Below, in pieces: positions 48,396-63,662 of a stretch of 64,000 nucleotides of DNA. The notes below the pieces were generated by a model. That model was given only the letters and a program-made list of their open reading frames with translations. It had not been told where the DNA came from and ran no database searches. Source of the DNA: Streptomyces sp. NBC_00414 (GTDB lineage: Bacteria; Actinomycetota; Actinomycetes; Streptomycetales; Streptomycetaceae); contig NZ_CP107935.1 in the NCBI RefSeq assembly GCF_036038375.1, positions 3,038,001 through 3,102,000 on the forward strand, written 5' to 3'. The number at the start of each line of letters is the position of its first letter. Within the stretch, counting starts at the first letter, position 1. The position numbers and the translations under genes are program-made.

Positions 48396-48866
48396 CTACC
48401 CGTTCTCCGCCTGGAACATCCAGTGGTGCTTCTCAAGGTCGGCGGTGATCCCGATGAAGATGTCCTGGCTGACCGGATCAGCGTCCCCCGTAGCCCCCAC
48501 CCGCTGCCGCATCCGCGTGATCACAGCTCCGAGGGCGCCCACCAGGGCCCCCACCGCGTCGGTGTCCTTCACCCATCCGTCCTTGACGGGGCCGATACCA
48601 CTGCTGTTCGCGACGGTCACGGCACGCCCGTCCGGCGAGACACCCAGCGTGGAGGCACGTTCCGCCACGGTGTCGGAGTGCAGCCGGGCGGTGTCGACGA
48701 CCTCGTCGAGCTGAAGGTGGACGGACCGGAAACGCGGCCCCACCACGTTCCAGTGGATCTGCTTCGCCACGAGCGACAGATCCACGAGATCGACCAGAGC
48801 GCCCTGCAGCGCCTCGGACACGGTCTTCAGATCGGCATCGGACAGCGGGCTCTTCACGACGTACAT
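48396..48866 (-). CDS. dps: Dps-family DNA-binding/iron-storage protein
   Basis: Predicted 156 aa. I chose ATG 48866 (MYVVKSPLSD), which is 6 bp from GGAGG; the ATG at 48872 is too close to it. Ferritin-like Dps features are LSLVAKQIHWNVVGPRFRSV and HLQLDEVVDTARLHSDTVAE, which supply the intersubunit ferroxidase His, Asp and Glu ligands. LEKHHWMFQAENG ends the protein. Dps dodecamers protect DNA and oxidise ferrous iron with peroxide. In Streptomyces, Dps proteins also act in nucleoid compaction and osmotic stress. Confidence 0.95.
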   Translation of the reverse strand: MYVVKSPLSDADLKTVSEALQGALVDLVDLSLVAKQIHWNVVGPRFRSVHLQLDEVVDTARLHSDTVAERASTLGVSPDGRAVTVANSSGIGPVKDGWVKDTDAVGALVGALGAVITRMRQRVGATGDADPVSQDIFIGITADLEKHHWMFQAENG

Positions 48867-49150
48867 CGACATCCTCCGGTCAGCAGCGACCCCCGGCCTT
48901 GCCCTCCACCATCGCCGCCCCAGCCGATACCGGCAAACGCGATAAACCCCCCAGAACCGCCGGGCGATGCCTCGGCGCGACGCGAAAACCCCGACCGCAC
49001 TCCTCCAGGTCTCCCCGGAGAAGCCCCGGCCGGGGCTCTCACACAGTTCTTCTCGAAGCTTCTTCGTTCCTCGCGGAGCTTCTTCGCAGGGCTTCTTCTC
49101 AGCGCCGCGAACAGCGCTTTTCCCAGCTCACAGCTGCGAGCCGATGAGCG
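48867..49150. other. Intergenic region between clgR and dps
   Basis: This 284-bp region shows repeats of GCTTCTTC (49058-49105) but no gene with a good RBS. It must carry the dps promoter. Confidence 0.5.
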
Positions 49151-49525
49151 TCACGCGGCGACGACGTCGACCGCCTCCGCAGGCGCCTTGATGGTCACCC
49201 GTTCCGGCGGCACACCGCTCACCGAGACGGAGTTGAGCCTCGGGCGTACCGGTGTGGGTACAGGCTCGGTGGCCGCTGCCGACTGGGCCAGTTCGGCCAG
49301 TGCGAGTTCGTCGCTCACTTCCCGCATGAGCTCGGACATCCGTACGTCCAGCGCGTCGCAGATCGCGGAGAGCAGTTCAGAGGAAGCCTCCTTCTGCCCC
49401 CGCTCCACCTCGGACAGATAACCAAGTGAGACTCGGGCGGACGAGGAGACTTCGCGCAGAGTACGGCCCTGGCGCTGGCGCTGCCGACGCAGCACGTCAC
49501 CAAGCAGGCGACGGAGCAGAATCAT
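49151..49525 (-). CDS. clgR: Clp gene regulator ClgR
   Basis: Predicted 124 aa from ATG 49525 with GGAGGGAG upstream. The N-terminal Cro/C1-type HTH is [20 protein letters not shown] followed by [20 protein letters not shown], the recognisable ClgR/PopR region. ClgR activates clpP1P2, clpC and lon in actinobacteria. The C-terminus ends in AEAVDVVAA, an apolar tail like those recognised by ClpP proteases, fitting the known feedback turnover of ClgR. It sits upstream of dps and downstream of cinA-pgsA-rimO, its usual neighbours. Confidence 0.92.
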   Translation of the reverse strand: MILLRRLLGDVLRRQRQRQGRTLREVSSSARVSLGYLSEVERGQKEASSELLSAICDALDVRMSELMREVSDELALAELAQSAAATEPVPTPVRPRLNSVSVSGVPPERVTIKAPAEAVDVVAA

Positions 49526-49634
49526 CGGTGGCTCCCTCCTCGGACCGCGTAGCCGCATCCTTCACGCCCCACCGTACCGCCTCGCGCCGCGGTCGTGCGG
49601 GGAGCGATGTCGTGTTCACTCAGGGCTGCAAACA

Positions 49635-50180
49635 TCAAAACCCCCCGTTCTGTTCCGTATCCTGTGCCCGATCATTCCCAGGGTGTTCGCCCACAAGCCG
49701 CTCCAGAAGCAGTGCGAGCACGCTCCGTACACTCTCCATACGGATTTCCGTCCGGGAGCCGTTCAACCGCAACGCGCACACTTTCCCGCCAAGAGCGCTT
49801 TCATGCATCGCCTCGGAGGGACCGTCCACGGCGACGAAAACCGTGCCGACCGGCTGCCCGTCCTGGGGCTCGGGGCCGGCGACTCCGGTGGTCGATATTC
49901 CCCAGTCCGCACCGAGGACTGTGCGTGCGCCGGCCGCCATCTGGGCCGCGACCTGCGGATCCACCGCTCCCCGCTGATCCAGCAGAGTGGCGTCGACCCC
50001 CAGGACGTCACGCTTGAGGTCGGTGGCGTACGCGGTCACCGAGCCGCGGAAGGCCTTCGAGGCCCCGGGCACCGCCGCGAGCTCCGCGGCCACCAGACCG
50101 CCGGTGAGCGACTCGGCGACAGCGAGGGTTTCACCCCTCACTGTGAGTAGTCGCAGCACTTCGGCGGCCGTGGACGTCAC
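49635..50180 (-). CDS. cinA: CinA-family nicotinamide-nucleotide amidohydrolase (PncC domain)
   Basis: Predicted 181 aa from GTG 50180, overlapping the pgsA stop by 4 bp. It comprises only the C-terminal CinA/PncC domain: TLAVAESLTGGLVAAELAAV (catalytic Ser region), FRGSVTAYATDLKRDVLGVD, GISTTGVAGPEPQDGQPVGT. The enzyme deamidates nicotinamide mononucleotide to nicotinate mononucleotide in pyridine-nucleotide salvage. The N-terminal domain of full-length CinA is absent, which is normal for actinobacterial copies. Confidence 0.94.
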   Translation of the reverse strand: MTSTAAEVLRLLTVRGETLAVAESLTGGLVAAELAAVPGASKAFRGSVTAYATDLKRDVLGVDATLLDQRGAVDPQVAAQMAAGARTVLGADWGISTTGVAGPEPQDGQPVGTVFVAVDGPSEAMHESALGGKVCALRLNGSRTEIRMESVRSVLALLLERLVGEHPGNDRAQDTEQNGGF

Positions 50181-50986
50181 GCTTCCGCCTCCTCGGCGGC
50201 GGCCTTCCGCTCGGCCAGTCCCTCGCGCCGCAGCACAATGGCCTGTCTCACATAGTCGGCTCCGGTGACGACGGTGAGGGCGACCGCCACAGCCATCACC
50301 CAGAACCTCAGGGTCGCCAGCGGCCCCGTCAGCGCCAGGACGTACATGCCGACGGCCACGCCCTGGGTCAGCGTCTTCAGCTTGCCGCCGCGGCTGGCCG
50401 GGATCACGCCGTACCGGATCACCAGGAACCGCAGCAGGGTGATCCCGAGCTCACGCCCGAGGATCACCCCCGTCACCCACCACGGCAGATCGCCGAGGTA
50501 GGAGAGACAGATGAGCGCCGCTCCCATGATGGCCTTGTCGGCGATCGGGTCGGCGATCTTCCCGAAGTCGGTGACGAGGTTGTACGTGCGGGCCAGATGG
50601 CCGTCGAAGATGTCCGTGATCATGGCGACGGCGAAGGCCGCCCAGGCCCAGGCCCGCCAGACGGGGTCGTAGCCGCCGTCGGCCAGCATCAGTGCCACGA
50701 ATCCCGGCACGAGCACGAGGCGGAGCATGGTGAGCAGATTGGCGACGTTCCACAGGCTGGCCTGGTTGACGGCCGCGGCGCCCAACTTGCTGCCGCCGAG
50801 CGGCGTCTTGGGGGCCTGCGCGCCGGCGGTTCCCGTACCGGAGGGTCCCGGCGCGGAGGCCCTCGTACCTGCGGGTGCCGGATGAGTGGGTCCCGTGGCG
50901 GCAGGGGCCGTACCGGCGGTTCCGGCAGCACCGCGGGTGCCGGGCGCACCGGGGCCGCCCGCCGCGGATGCCGGGACTCCGGTCAT
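50177..50986 (-). CDS. pgsA: CDP-diacylglycerol-glycerol-3-phosphate 3-phosphatidyltransferase PgsA
   Basis: Predicted 269 aa from ATG 50986, overlapping the rimO stop by 4 bp. The CDP-alcohol phosphatidyltransferase signature DG-x2-AR-x8-G-x3-D-x3-D is complete in [20 protein letters not shown] plus IADK. Several membrane helices surround it. It makes phosphatidylglycerol phosphate, the first step to phosphatidylglycerol and cardiolipin. The first ~65 residues are an Ala/Gly/Pro/Thr-rich extension that is not part of the enzyme core; the tight coupling to rimO favours this start anyway. Confidence 0.93.
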   Translation of the reverse strand: MTGVPASAAGGPGAPGTRGAAGTAGTAPAATGPTHPAPAGTRASAPGPSGTGTAGAQAPKTPLGGSKLGAAAVNQASLWNVANLLTMLRLVLVPGFVALMLADGGYDPVWRAWAWAAFAVAMITDIFDGHLARTYNLVTDFGKIADPIADKAIMGAALICLSYLGDLPWWVTGVILGRELGITLLRFLVIRYGVIPASRGGKLKTLTQGVAVGMYVLALTGPLATLRFWVMAVAVALTVVTGADYVRQAIVLRREGLAERKAAAEEAEA

Positions 50987-52464
50987 CTGGCTGCCTCCTC
51001 AGTACACACGAGCGAGCCCGGGAGCGGCTCGGCCACCAGGTCGACACCTTCGGTACCGACCACCTTCGCCTCGACCATACGGCCGACGGTCAGTCCTTCG
51101 CCGCTCGTGAACAGCACCTGGCCGTCGGTCTCGGGCGCCTGGTGCGCGGCGCGGCCGTACGCGGCCTCGTCCTCGGCGGCCGAGCCGGTGGACTCGACCA
51201 GCACCGTCAGGGTCTCGCCGATGCGCTCCTCCGCCCGCTGCGAGACCAGTTCCTCGGCGAGCCGGGACACGCGTGCGAGCCGCTCGGCGACGACGTCCTC
51301 GTCCAGCTTGTTCTCGTACGTGGCCGCTTCGGTGCCGTCCTCGTCCGAATACCCGAAGACGCCGATGGCGTCCAGGCGCGCGGCGGTCAGGAAGCGCTCC
51401 AGCTCCGCCAGGTCGTCCGCGGTCTCGCCGGGGAAGCCCACGATGAAGTTGGACCGGACACCGGCCTGCGGGGCCTTGGAGCGGATCGTGTCGAGGAGCC
51501 CCAGGAACTGCTCGGTGTTCCCGAACCGGCGCATCGCGCGCAGCACACCGGGAGCGGAGTGCTGGAAGGACAGGTCGAAGTAGGGGGCGATGTTCGGCGT
51601 GGAGGTCAGCACGTCGATGAGTCCGGGCCGCATCTCGGCGGGCTGCAGGTAGCTGACCCGCACCCGCTCGATGCCCTCGACCTCGGCGAGCTCGGGCAGC
51701 AGCGTCTCCAGGAGGCGGATGTCGCCGAGGTCCTTGCCGTACGACGTGTTGTTCTCGGAGACCAGCATGACCTCCTTCACGCCCTGCTCGGCGAGCCAGC
51801 GCGTCTCGCCCAGTACGTCACTGGGGCGGCGCGAGATGAAGGAGCCGCGGAAGGACGGGATGGCGCAGAAGGAGCAGCGCCGGTCGCAGCCGGAGGCCAG
51901 CTTCACGGAGGCCACCGGGGAGCCGTCCAGCCGCCGGCGCAGGGGCGCACGGGGGCCCGAGTCGGGGGCGAGTCCTTCGGGAAGGTCGACAGGGCCGTGG
52001 CCCGGAAGGGCGACCGCCGCTCCGGCGTCCTGCCGCTCGGCGGGGCTGATCGGCAGCAGCTTGCGCCGGTCGCGCGGGGTGTGGGCGGCGTGGATCCCGC
52101 CGTTCAGGATGGTCTGGAGCCGGTCGGAGATGTCGGCGTAGTCGTCGAAGCCGAGCACGCCGTCGGCCTCGGGCAGGGCTTCGGCCAGTTCCTTGCCGTA
52201 CCTCTCGGCCATGCAGCCGACGGCGACGACCGCCTGGGTTCTGCCATGACCCTTGAGGTCATTGGCTTCCAGGAGGGCGTCGACGGAGTCCTTCTTGGCG
52301 GCCTCGACGAAGCCACAGGTGTTGACGACGGCGACGTCCGCGTTCTCGGCGTCCTCCACGAGGTGCCAGCCGTCCGCCTCCAAGCGGCCTGCGAGCTCCT
52401 CCGAGTCCACCTCGTTACGGGCGCAGCCAAGAGTGACGAGTGCGACGGTACGGCGTTCAGGCAT
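50983..52464 (-). CDS. rimO: Ribosomal protein S12 methylthiotransferase RimO
   Basis: Predicted 493 aa from ATG 52464. It is a radical SAM methylthiotransferase that modifies an aspartate of ribosomal protein S12. Motifs are [40 protein letters not shown] and [19 protein letters not shown] for the N-terminal cluster, then [20 protein letters not shown] for the radical SAM cluster. A TRAM domain lies at the C-terminus. The GCARNxVDSE motif separates it from MiaB. It leads the rimO-pgsA-cinA run of 4-bp overlaps. Confidence 0.97.
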   Translation of the reverse strand: MPERRTVALVTLGCARNEVDSEELAGRLEADGWHLVEDAENADVAVVNTCGFVEAAKKDSVDALLEANDLKGHGRTQAVVAVGCMAERYGKELAEALPEADGVLGFDDYADISDRLQTILNGGIHAAHTPRDRRKLLPISPAERQDAGAAVALPGHGPVDLPEGLAPDSGPRAPLRRRLDGSPVASVKLASGCDRRCSFCAIPSFRGSFISRRPSDVLGETRWLAEQGVKEVMLVSENNTSYGKDLGDIRLLETLLPELAEVEGIERVRVSYLQPAEMRPGLIDVLTSTPNIAPYFDLSFQHSAPGVLRAMRRFGNTEQFLGLLDTIRSKAPQAGVRSNFIVGFPGETADDLAELERFLTAARLDAIGVFGYSDEDGTEAATYENKLDEDVVAERLARVSRLAEELVSQRAEERIGETLTVLVESTGSAAEDEAAYGRAAHQAPETDGQVLFTSGEGLTVGRMVEAKVVGTEGVDLVAEPLPGSLVCTEEAAR

Positions 52465-52671
52465 GGGCTCAAGACTACTTCGTCCCACCGACAGCCCATG
52501 TCGACGGGGTTGGCCGATCCTGGCCAACCCCGTTCCCGCCTGCCCGGGAGGCCGGGCGGATCATGAACTCGCGTCCGCCGGCACGTACCGGCGGAGCCGC
52601 TCGGGCGAGCCGATCCCGGTGCCGCTCGGCCCCGCCGGGGCCAGGTGGCGCCCGGCCGAGCCCGGCGTCGC

Positions 52672-53526
52672 TCAGCCGACCTCGGGGTCGCCCTTCGTGT
52701 ACGTCAGGCGCTCCACCTGGCCGGGCTGGAACTCGTCGTCGATCTTCTTGCCGTTCACGTACAGCTGGATGGCGCCCGCGTCACCGAGGACGAGGTCGAC
52801 CTTCTCCTTGTCCTGGAAGGTCTTGGAGTCGCCCTGTTCCAGCAGGCCGTCGAAGAGCAGCCGGCCGTTGTGGTCCTTGGCCGAGATCCAGCTGCGGCCG
52901 TCGGGGGCGCTGACCTGGACGGTGACCTTGTCCTGAGGCGCGGCCGCGATGGCGTCGGACGGGTCCGACTTCGGGGTGTCCGGCTTGGTCGGCGTCGGCT
53001 TGGTCTTGACGGGCTTGCTGGCGGTGGGCGTGGATCCTTCGGCGACCTGCGTCTTCTTGCCGTCCCCGTCATCGCCGCTGAACATCGTGAAGCCGACGAA
53101 GCCGATCACGGCGACGATCGCCGCGACCATGGCCGCGGTCCAGTTGGGGCCGCGGCGTTCGGGACGGATCCGCTCCGCCTCGAACATGGGTGCGGCCGGC
53201 GTCGGCGCCGGCCGTCCGCCGTGGGCCGCGTCGTAGCGATCGAGGAGCGGGACCGGGTCGAGGTCGACGGCGCGGGCGAGCGTCTTGATGTGCCCGCGTG
53301 CGTAGACGTCGCCGCCACAGGGGCCGAAGTCGTCCTGCTCGATCGCGTGCACGATGGCGATACGGACCCGGGTGGCGTTACTGACGTCGTCGACGGTCAG
53401 CCCCGCCGCGATGCGCGCCTGCCGCAGGGCGTCGCCGACCGAAGGCTGATCGTCCGCCACGGAGGGACGCTCGTCCTGAGGGGAGTTGTCGTCGGAGGAG
53501 TTGTCGTCAGAGGAGTTGCCGATGGA
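52672..53526 (-). CDS. RodZ-like HTH membrane protein
   Basis: Predicted 284 aa from GTG 53526 (GTG 53556 is an alternative). An acidic Asp/Asn/Ser repeat opens the protein. The HTH_25 domain is SVGDALRQARIAAGLTVDDV, then SNATRVRIAIVHAIEQDDF and YARGHIKTLARAVDLD. A single membrane helix (MVAAIVAVIGFVGFTMF), a Thr/Pro/Lys linker and a C-terminal beta domain (DUF4115-like: VQVSAPDGRSWISAKDHNGR) follow. This matches RodZ, which links the MreB cytoskeleton to cell-wall synthesis, though the function in Streptomyces is less clear. It lies between ftsK and rimO. Confidence 0.9.
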   Translation of the reverse strand, partial: SIGNSSDDNSSDDNSPQDERPSVADDQPSVGDALRQARIAAGLTVDDVSNATRVRIAIVHAIEQDDFGPCGGDVYARGHIKTLARAVDLDPVPLLDRYDAAHGGRPAPTPAAPMFEAERIRPERRGPNWTAAMVAAIVAVIGFVGFTMFSGDDGDGKKTQVAEGSTPTASKPVKTKPTPTKPDTPKSDPSDAIAAAPQDKVTVQVSAPDGRSWISAKDHNGRLLFDGLLEQGDSKTFQDKEKVDLVLGDAGAIQLYVNGKKIDDEFQPGQVERLTYTKGDPEVG

Positions 53527-53885
53527 CACGGGGGCGCCTTTCGAGCGTAAAGCCACCTGTGCTGAGGGTTCAGTCTAGGGGGGGTGCGAAAGGGTGGGGC
53601 AACCGGGCGGTAGGACTTTGTACGCCATCAGAATGGCCGGTCATCCTGATGCCGGGACATGACTCTGTCCCTTCCCTCAACTTGACGTGCGACGAAGGGA
53701 AACGGTTGCTCACCGTTTCCTTACGGGTGAGTCACGTTCCGATCACCCCGGCAACCCGACCGGGTCACCCGGGTGGCCCGACCCACCGCACAGAGGGACG
53801 CGGTCCACTCTCGTGGAAGGGAAACGGCCCGCTCTCCCGGAAGGCCGGTCCGCTCCCGTCCGGGAAAGCGGCCCGTCCTGTCTCC
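53527..53885. other. Intergenic region between the RodZ-like gene and ftsK
   Basis: This 359-bp region contains a terminator hairpin at 53698-53720 and GC-rich repeated blocks (GGGAAACGGCCCGCTC and GGGAAAGCGGCCCGTC) near the ftsK end. I see no gene in it. The stretch 53527-53640 should carry the promoter of the RodZ-like gene. Confidence 0.6.
53698..53720. terminator. Hairpin terminator downstream of ftsK
   Basis: GGAAACGGT-TGCTC-ACCGTTTCC forms a perfect 9-bp stem, 165 bp past the ftsK stop on the minus strand. Confidence 0.75.
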
Positions 53886-56648
53886 CTAGCCTTCCGCCTG
53901 CCCCCGGATGACCGCGAGCACTCCGTCCAGCTCGTCAGCCTTCACAAGAACGTCACGAGCCTTGGATCCCTCGCTGGGTCCGACGATGTTGCGGGACTCC
54001 ATGAGGTCCATCAGCCGACCGGCCTTGGCGAAGCCGACGCGCAGCTTGCGCTGGAGCATCGAGGTGGACCCGAACTGCGTGGAGACGACCAGCTCGGCGG
54101 CCTGGCACAGCAGGTCGAGGTCGTCGCCGATGTCCTCGTCGATCTCCTTCTTCTGCTTGGTCCCCACGGTGACGTCGTCCCGGAAGACCGGCGCCATCTG
54201 GTCCTTGCAGTGCTGCACGACGGCGGCGACCTCGTCCTCGGTGACGAAGGCGCCCTGCATACGGGTGGGCTTGTTCGCCCCCATCGGCAGGAAGAGCCCG
54301 TCGCCCTTGCCGATCAGCTTCTCGGCGCCGGGCTGGTCGAGGATGACGCGGCTGTCGGCGAGCGAGGAGGTGGCGAAGGCGAGCCGGGAGGGCACGTTCG
54401 CCTTGATCAGACCGGTGACGACGTCGACGGAAGGCCGCTGGGTGGCGAGCACCAGGTGAATACCGGCCGCACGCGCGAGCTGCGTGATGCGCACGATGGA
54501 GTCCTCGACATCGCGCGGCGCGACCATCATCAGGTCCGCGAGCTCGTCGACGATCACCAGCAGGTACGGGTACGGGGACAGCTCCCGCTCGCTGCCCTCG
54601 GGCAGCTTGACCTTGCCCTTCCTTATGGCGGCGTTGAAGTCGTCGATGTGCCGGTATCCGAAGGCCGCCAGGTCGTCGTACCGCAGGTCCATCTCGCGTA
54701 CGACCCACTGCAGGGCCTCGGCGGCCCGCTTCGGGTTGGTGATGATGGGCGTGATCAGGTGCGGGATGCCCTCGTACGCGGTCAGCTCGACGCGCTTGGG
54801 GTCGACGAGGACCATGCGAACGTCCTCGGGGGTGGCCCGCACCATGACCGAGGTGATCAGGCAGTTGATGCACGAGGACTTTCCGGAACCGGTCGCTCCG
54901 GCCACCAGGACGTGCGGCATCTTCGCGAGGTTGGCCATCTCGTAGCCGCCCTCGACGTTCTTGCCGAGCGCGACGAGCATCGGATGGTCGTCCTCGGCGG
55001 CGTCCGCGAGCCGCAGCACGTCGCCCAGATTGACCATCTCGCGGTCGGAGTTCGGGATCTCGATGCCGACCGCCGACTTGCCGGGGATCGGGCTGATGAT
55101 CCGCACATCGGGGCTGGCGACGGCGTACGCGATGTTCTTCGCGAGCGCCGTGATCCGCTCGACCTTCACGGCGGGGCCGAGCTCGACCTCGTACCGGGTG
55201 ACCGTCGGACCCCGTGTGAAGCCGGTGACGGACGCGTCGACCTTGAACTCCTTGAAGACGTTCTGGAGCGAGGCGACCACCGCGTCGTTGGCGGCGCTGC
55301 GGGTCTTGCCGGGGCCTCCGCGCTCCAGGAGGTCGAGCGACGGCAGGGAGTAGGTGATGTCGCCGCGGAGCTGGAGCTGTTCGGCCCGCGCCGGCAGATC
55401 CCGGGACGTGTCGGGAGCGGGTTTGGTGAGATCGGCGACCTCGGGCTTCAGCATCTCCTGCTTGGGCCTGGCGTTCTTGGCCCGCGCGGCGGGCACCGGA
55501 GTCGTCTCTTCCCTCCGGCCGGCGTCCTCGCCGACGCCCGAGTCCTCACGCTCGCCCCGGTCGGTGCCGACGCCCTGCGTGAGGTCGGCCACCAGGGGCG
55601 AGGGCGGCATCCCGTGCATCACCGCACCGTCGAGCGCCGCGGCGGCGGCAGCGGCCACGTCCACGGCGTCCATGGGCCGGTCCAGCGAGGGCTGCTGCAC
55701 GGCGGGCCGCCTGCGGCGGCTCCGGCGCTCGGAGAGGGCCTCCTGCTCGGCGTCGTCCGGGTCGTACGCCTCGGGCGCCGCCCGGCGCCTCCGGGGGCTC
55801 TCGGGCAGCGCCTCGCGCCACTGCTCGTCGTAGCGCTCGTCGTCGTCCTCGGCGAACACGTCGTCGCTCGCCCGCGGCTGCAGGACGCCCAGCCGGACGC
55901 CCAGCATCCGCAGCCGGTGCGGAATCGCGTTGACCGGCGTCGCGGTGACCACCAGCAGCCCGAAGACCGTGAGCAGCACGAGGAGCGGCACAGCGAGGAC
56001 ATCACCCATCGTGTACGTCAGCGGAGTCGCCGCACCCCAGCCGATGAGTCCGCCCGCGTCCCTTATCGCCTGCATGCCGTCGCTGCGGGCGGGCGCCCCA
56101 CAGGCGATGTGGACCTGGCCCAGCACGCCGACGGCGAGCGCGGACAGCCCGATGACGATGCGTCCGTTGGCATCGGGCTTCTCGGGGTGCCGGATGAGCC
56201 GGGCGGCGACGACCGCCAGCAGTATCGGCACGAGCAGGTCGAGGCGGCCGAAGGCGCCGGTCACCAGCATCTCGACGAGATCGCCCACCGGGCCGCGGAG
56301 GTTGGACCAGGTTCCCGCGGCGGTGATCAGCGTGAGACCGAGCAGTAGGAGCGCGAGCCCGTCCTTGCGGTGCGCCGGGTCGAGCCCCTTCGCGCCCCTC
56401 CCTATGCCGCGGAACACGGCACCGACGGCGTGCGCGACACCGAGCCAGAGGGCGCGTACGAGCCTGTATACGCCCCCTGTCGGGCTGGGCGCCGGCCTCG
56501 GGGGCACGGCTTTCCTGACTGCGGCCTTCTTCGCGGGCGCCCTTTTCGCGGGAGCTTTCTTCGCGGGGGCCTTCTTCGCCACAGCCTTCGTCGGAGCGAC
56601 CGCCTTCTTCGCGGGCGGCTTCTTGGCTGCGGGCTGACGTGAGGCCAT
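53886..56648 (-). CDS. ftsK: DNA translocase FtsK/SpoIIIE
   Basis: Predicted 920 aa from ATG 56648. An N-terminal Ala/Lys/Pro repeat tail (AKKAPAKK units) precedes four membrane helices (LALLLLGLTLITAAGTW, LLVPILLAVVAARLI and others). A charged linker of ~180 residues follows. The motor has Walker A VAGATGSGKSSCINCLITSV (about residue 583), Walker B YPYLLVIVDELADLMMVAP and ATQRPSVDVVTGLIKANVPS. The C-terminal gamma winged helix (MLQRKLRVGFAKAGRLMDLM) recognises orientation sequences. It moves chromosomes at division septa, in Streptomyces mainly during sporulation. Confidence 0.97.
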   Translation of the reverse strand: MASRQPAAKKPPAKKAVAPTKAVAKKAPAKKAPAKRAPAKKAAVRKAVPPRPAPSPTGGVYRLVRALWLGVAHAVGAVFRGIGRGAKGLDPAHRKDGLALLLLGLTLITAAGTWSNLRGPVGDLVEMLVTGAFGRLDLLVPILLAVVAARLIRHPEKPDANGRIVIGLSALAVGVLGQVHIACGAPARSDGMQAIRDAGGLIGWGAATPLTYTMGDVLAVPLLVLLTVFGLLVVTATPVNAIPHRLRMLGVRLGVLQPRASDDVFAEDDDERYDEQWREALPESPRRRRAAPEAYDPDDAEQEALSERRSRRRRPAVQQPSLDRPMDAVDVAAAAAAALDGAVMHGMPPSPLVADLTQGVGTDRGEREDSGVGEDAGRREETTPVPAARAKNARPKQEMLKPEVADLTKPAPDTSRDLPARAEQLQLRGDITYSLPSLDLLERGGPGKTRSAANDAVVASLQNVFKEFKVDASVTGFTRGPTVTRYEVELGPAVKVERITALAKNIAYAVASPDVRIISPIPGKSAVGIEIPNSDREMVNLGDVLRLADAAEDDHPMLVALGKNVEGGYEMANLAKMPHVLVAGATGSGKSSCINCLITSVMVRATPEDVRMVLVDPKRVELTAYEGIPHLITPIITNPKRAAEALQWVVREMDLRYDDLAAFGYRHIDDFNAAIRKGKVKLPEGSERELSPYPYLLVIVDELADLMMVAPRDVEDSIVRITQLARAAGIHLVLATQRPSVDVVTGLIKANVPSRLAFATSSLADSRVILDQPGAEKLIGKGDGLFLPMGANKPTRMQGAFVTEDEVAAVVQHCKDQMAPVFRDDVTVGTKQKKEIDEDIGDDLDLLCQAAELVVSTQFGSTSMLQRKLRVGFAKAGRLMDLMESRNIVGPSEGSKARDVLVKADELDGVLAVIRGQAEG

Positions 56649-56857
56649 GGGTGTGAGGTTACCGGTGGAGACCACTGCGGACACGTGTGCCTACTGCTTC
56701 ACCCGTTCGTGTCGCCCACCCGTGGCGCCGAACTGACGCCGACTCGACTCCAACCCCGGCCGTCCGGAACGCCGTTCGACCCACCGACAGCCATGGGACA
56801 CGGGAAGACCGAGAAGCCGACGGCCGCCTCGCGACCGGCGGCCGAGCGCCCCTGGGC

Positions 56858-57544
56858 TCAGTTCTGGGACGGCAGCGAAGCCGCCCCGCTCCCGGTGCCC
56901 GGCTCCAGCGCGTCGAGCGCGCGCCGCAGTCCTGTGAGCTTGCGTTCGAGATGGGCGGCGGTGGCCACCGCCGCCGCGTCCGCCGAATCGTCGTCCAGCT
57001 GCTTGGACAGAGCCTCGGCCTGTTCCTCGACGGCCGCCAGACGCGCGGAGAGTTCGGCGAGCAGTCCGGCCGGCTCCTTGGTGTCGCCGAGCACCGACTT
57101 GCCGCCGCCGCCCTCCAGCTGCAGGCGCAGCAGTGCCGCCTGTTCCCGGAGCTGGCAGTTCTTCATGTAGAGCTCGACGAAGACCGAGACCTTCGCGCGC
57201 AGCACCCACGGATCGAACGGCTTGGAGATGTAGTCCACCGCACCGGCCGCATACCCGCGGAAGGTGTGGTGCGGGCCGTGGTTGATCGCGGTGAGGAAGA
57301 TGATCGGGATGTCCCGGGTCCGCTCTCGCCTCTTGATGTGCGCGGCGGTCTCGAAACCGTCCATACCCGGCATCTGGACGTCCAGCAGAATGACCGCGAA
57401 GTCGTCCGTGAGCAGCGCTTTGAGCGCTTCCTCCCCGGAAGATGCCCGTACCAGTGTCTGATCGAGCGCAGAGAGGATGGCCTCCAGCGCCAGCAGATTC
57501 TCCGGCCGGTCATCGACCAGGAGGATCTTGGCCTTCTGCACCAT
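56858..57544 (-). CDS. osaB: Response regulator OsaB
   Basis: Predicted 228 aa from ATG 57544 with GAGGAGGG upstream. The receiver domain has AKILLVDDRPENLLALEAIL, phosphoacceptor Asp55 in FAVILLDVQMPGMDGFETAA and Lys in VDYISKPFDPWVLRAKVSVF. The C-terminal ~100 residues are a predicted coiled coil (VEEQAEALSKQLDDDSADAA) without a DNA-binding domain. In S. coelicolor the regulator encoded downstream of the hybrid kinase OsaA is OsaB, needed for osmotic adaptation and aerial growth. Architecture and synteny match here. It probably acts through protein contacts. Confidence 0.88.
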   Translation of the reverse strand: MVQKAKILLVDDRPENLLALEAILSALDQTLVRASSGEEALKALLTDDFAVILLDVQMPGMDGFETAAHIKRRERTRDIPIIFLTAINHGPHHTFRGYAAGAVDYISKPFDPWVLRAKVSVFVELYMKNCQLREQAALLRLQLEGGGGKSVLGDTKEPAGLLAELSARLAAVEEQAEALSKQLDDDSADAAAVATAAHLERKLTGLRRALDALEPGTGSGAASLPSQN

Positions 57545-57859
57545 GGCCCGCCCTCCTCGTCCCGGCAGTGCACCGGGCGCCGCCCCAGGGGACGGCTTCT
57601 GAGCGCCGCCCGTCCTTGTGCCGGTCATGGTAGCCGCACCCCGCCTGTCGCCACACCCTGTCACCGCGATGTCACTGTGCACGTAGCAGAAACGTAGCGG
57701 GAGACCAGAAGGTTCCCCGAATCCCGGGTTTCTACACGGCTCCGGGCACAGTCAGTCAGCAACTCGGCATACCGGACCGCCGGCCGACCGTCCCGTGGAC
57801 GCGATCATTTCCCTCCCACTCAATCATCCCCGGCCGCCCGATCAAACCCCGCCTTCCGA
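57545..57859. other. Intergenic region between osaA and osaB
   Basis: This 315-bp region separates the two minus-strand genes and leaves room for a separate osaB promoter. The heptamer ACGTAGC is repeated at about 57679 and 57690. I found no hairpin strong enough to call a terminator. Confidence 0.45.
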
Positions 57860-63346
<5,487 letters not shown>

Positions 63347-63662
63347 TGTGTCCCTCCCGCAAGGGTCGACCGTTACTGCTCGGCGTACTCGGGTACCACT
63401 GCTCCGCGTACCGGAAGGCACTCAGCCTGCCCGGACCATCCCTTGAAGCCTGCCCAGTGTTTCACCATGGCTGAACCAGGCCATAACAGTTCGGCAGCTT
63501 CGCACACGGTCCGCACACCCTCTGGACGTAAACACTGACGACCGGCATCCGCATGGACGGCGAAGGTAAGTAACCTTGCATGCGGCTGTCCAGCCGCGCC
63601 GGTCCTTCCGGCCTGGGCGGTGGCACGAGCACGAGCGGGCAGGCATCGGAGGGCACCGCACC
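63347..63662. promoter_or_regulatory. Divergent promoter region of osaA and osaC
   Basis: This 316-bp spacer must hold both promoters. GGGTAC at 63391-63396 with GTTA 15 bp upstream on the plus strand resembles the sigma-B-type consensus GNNT-N14-16-GGGTAY with one mismatch. AAGGTAAGTAACCTT (63561-63575) is a small inverted repeat. No gene is seen. Confidence 0.4.
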
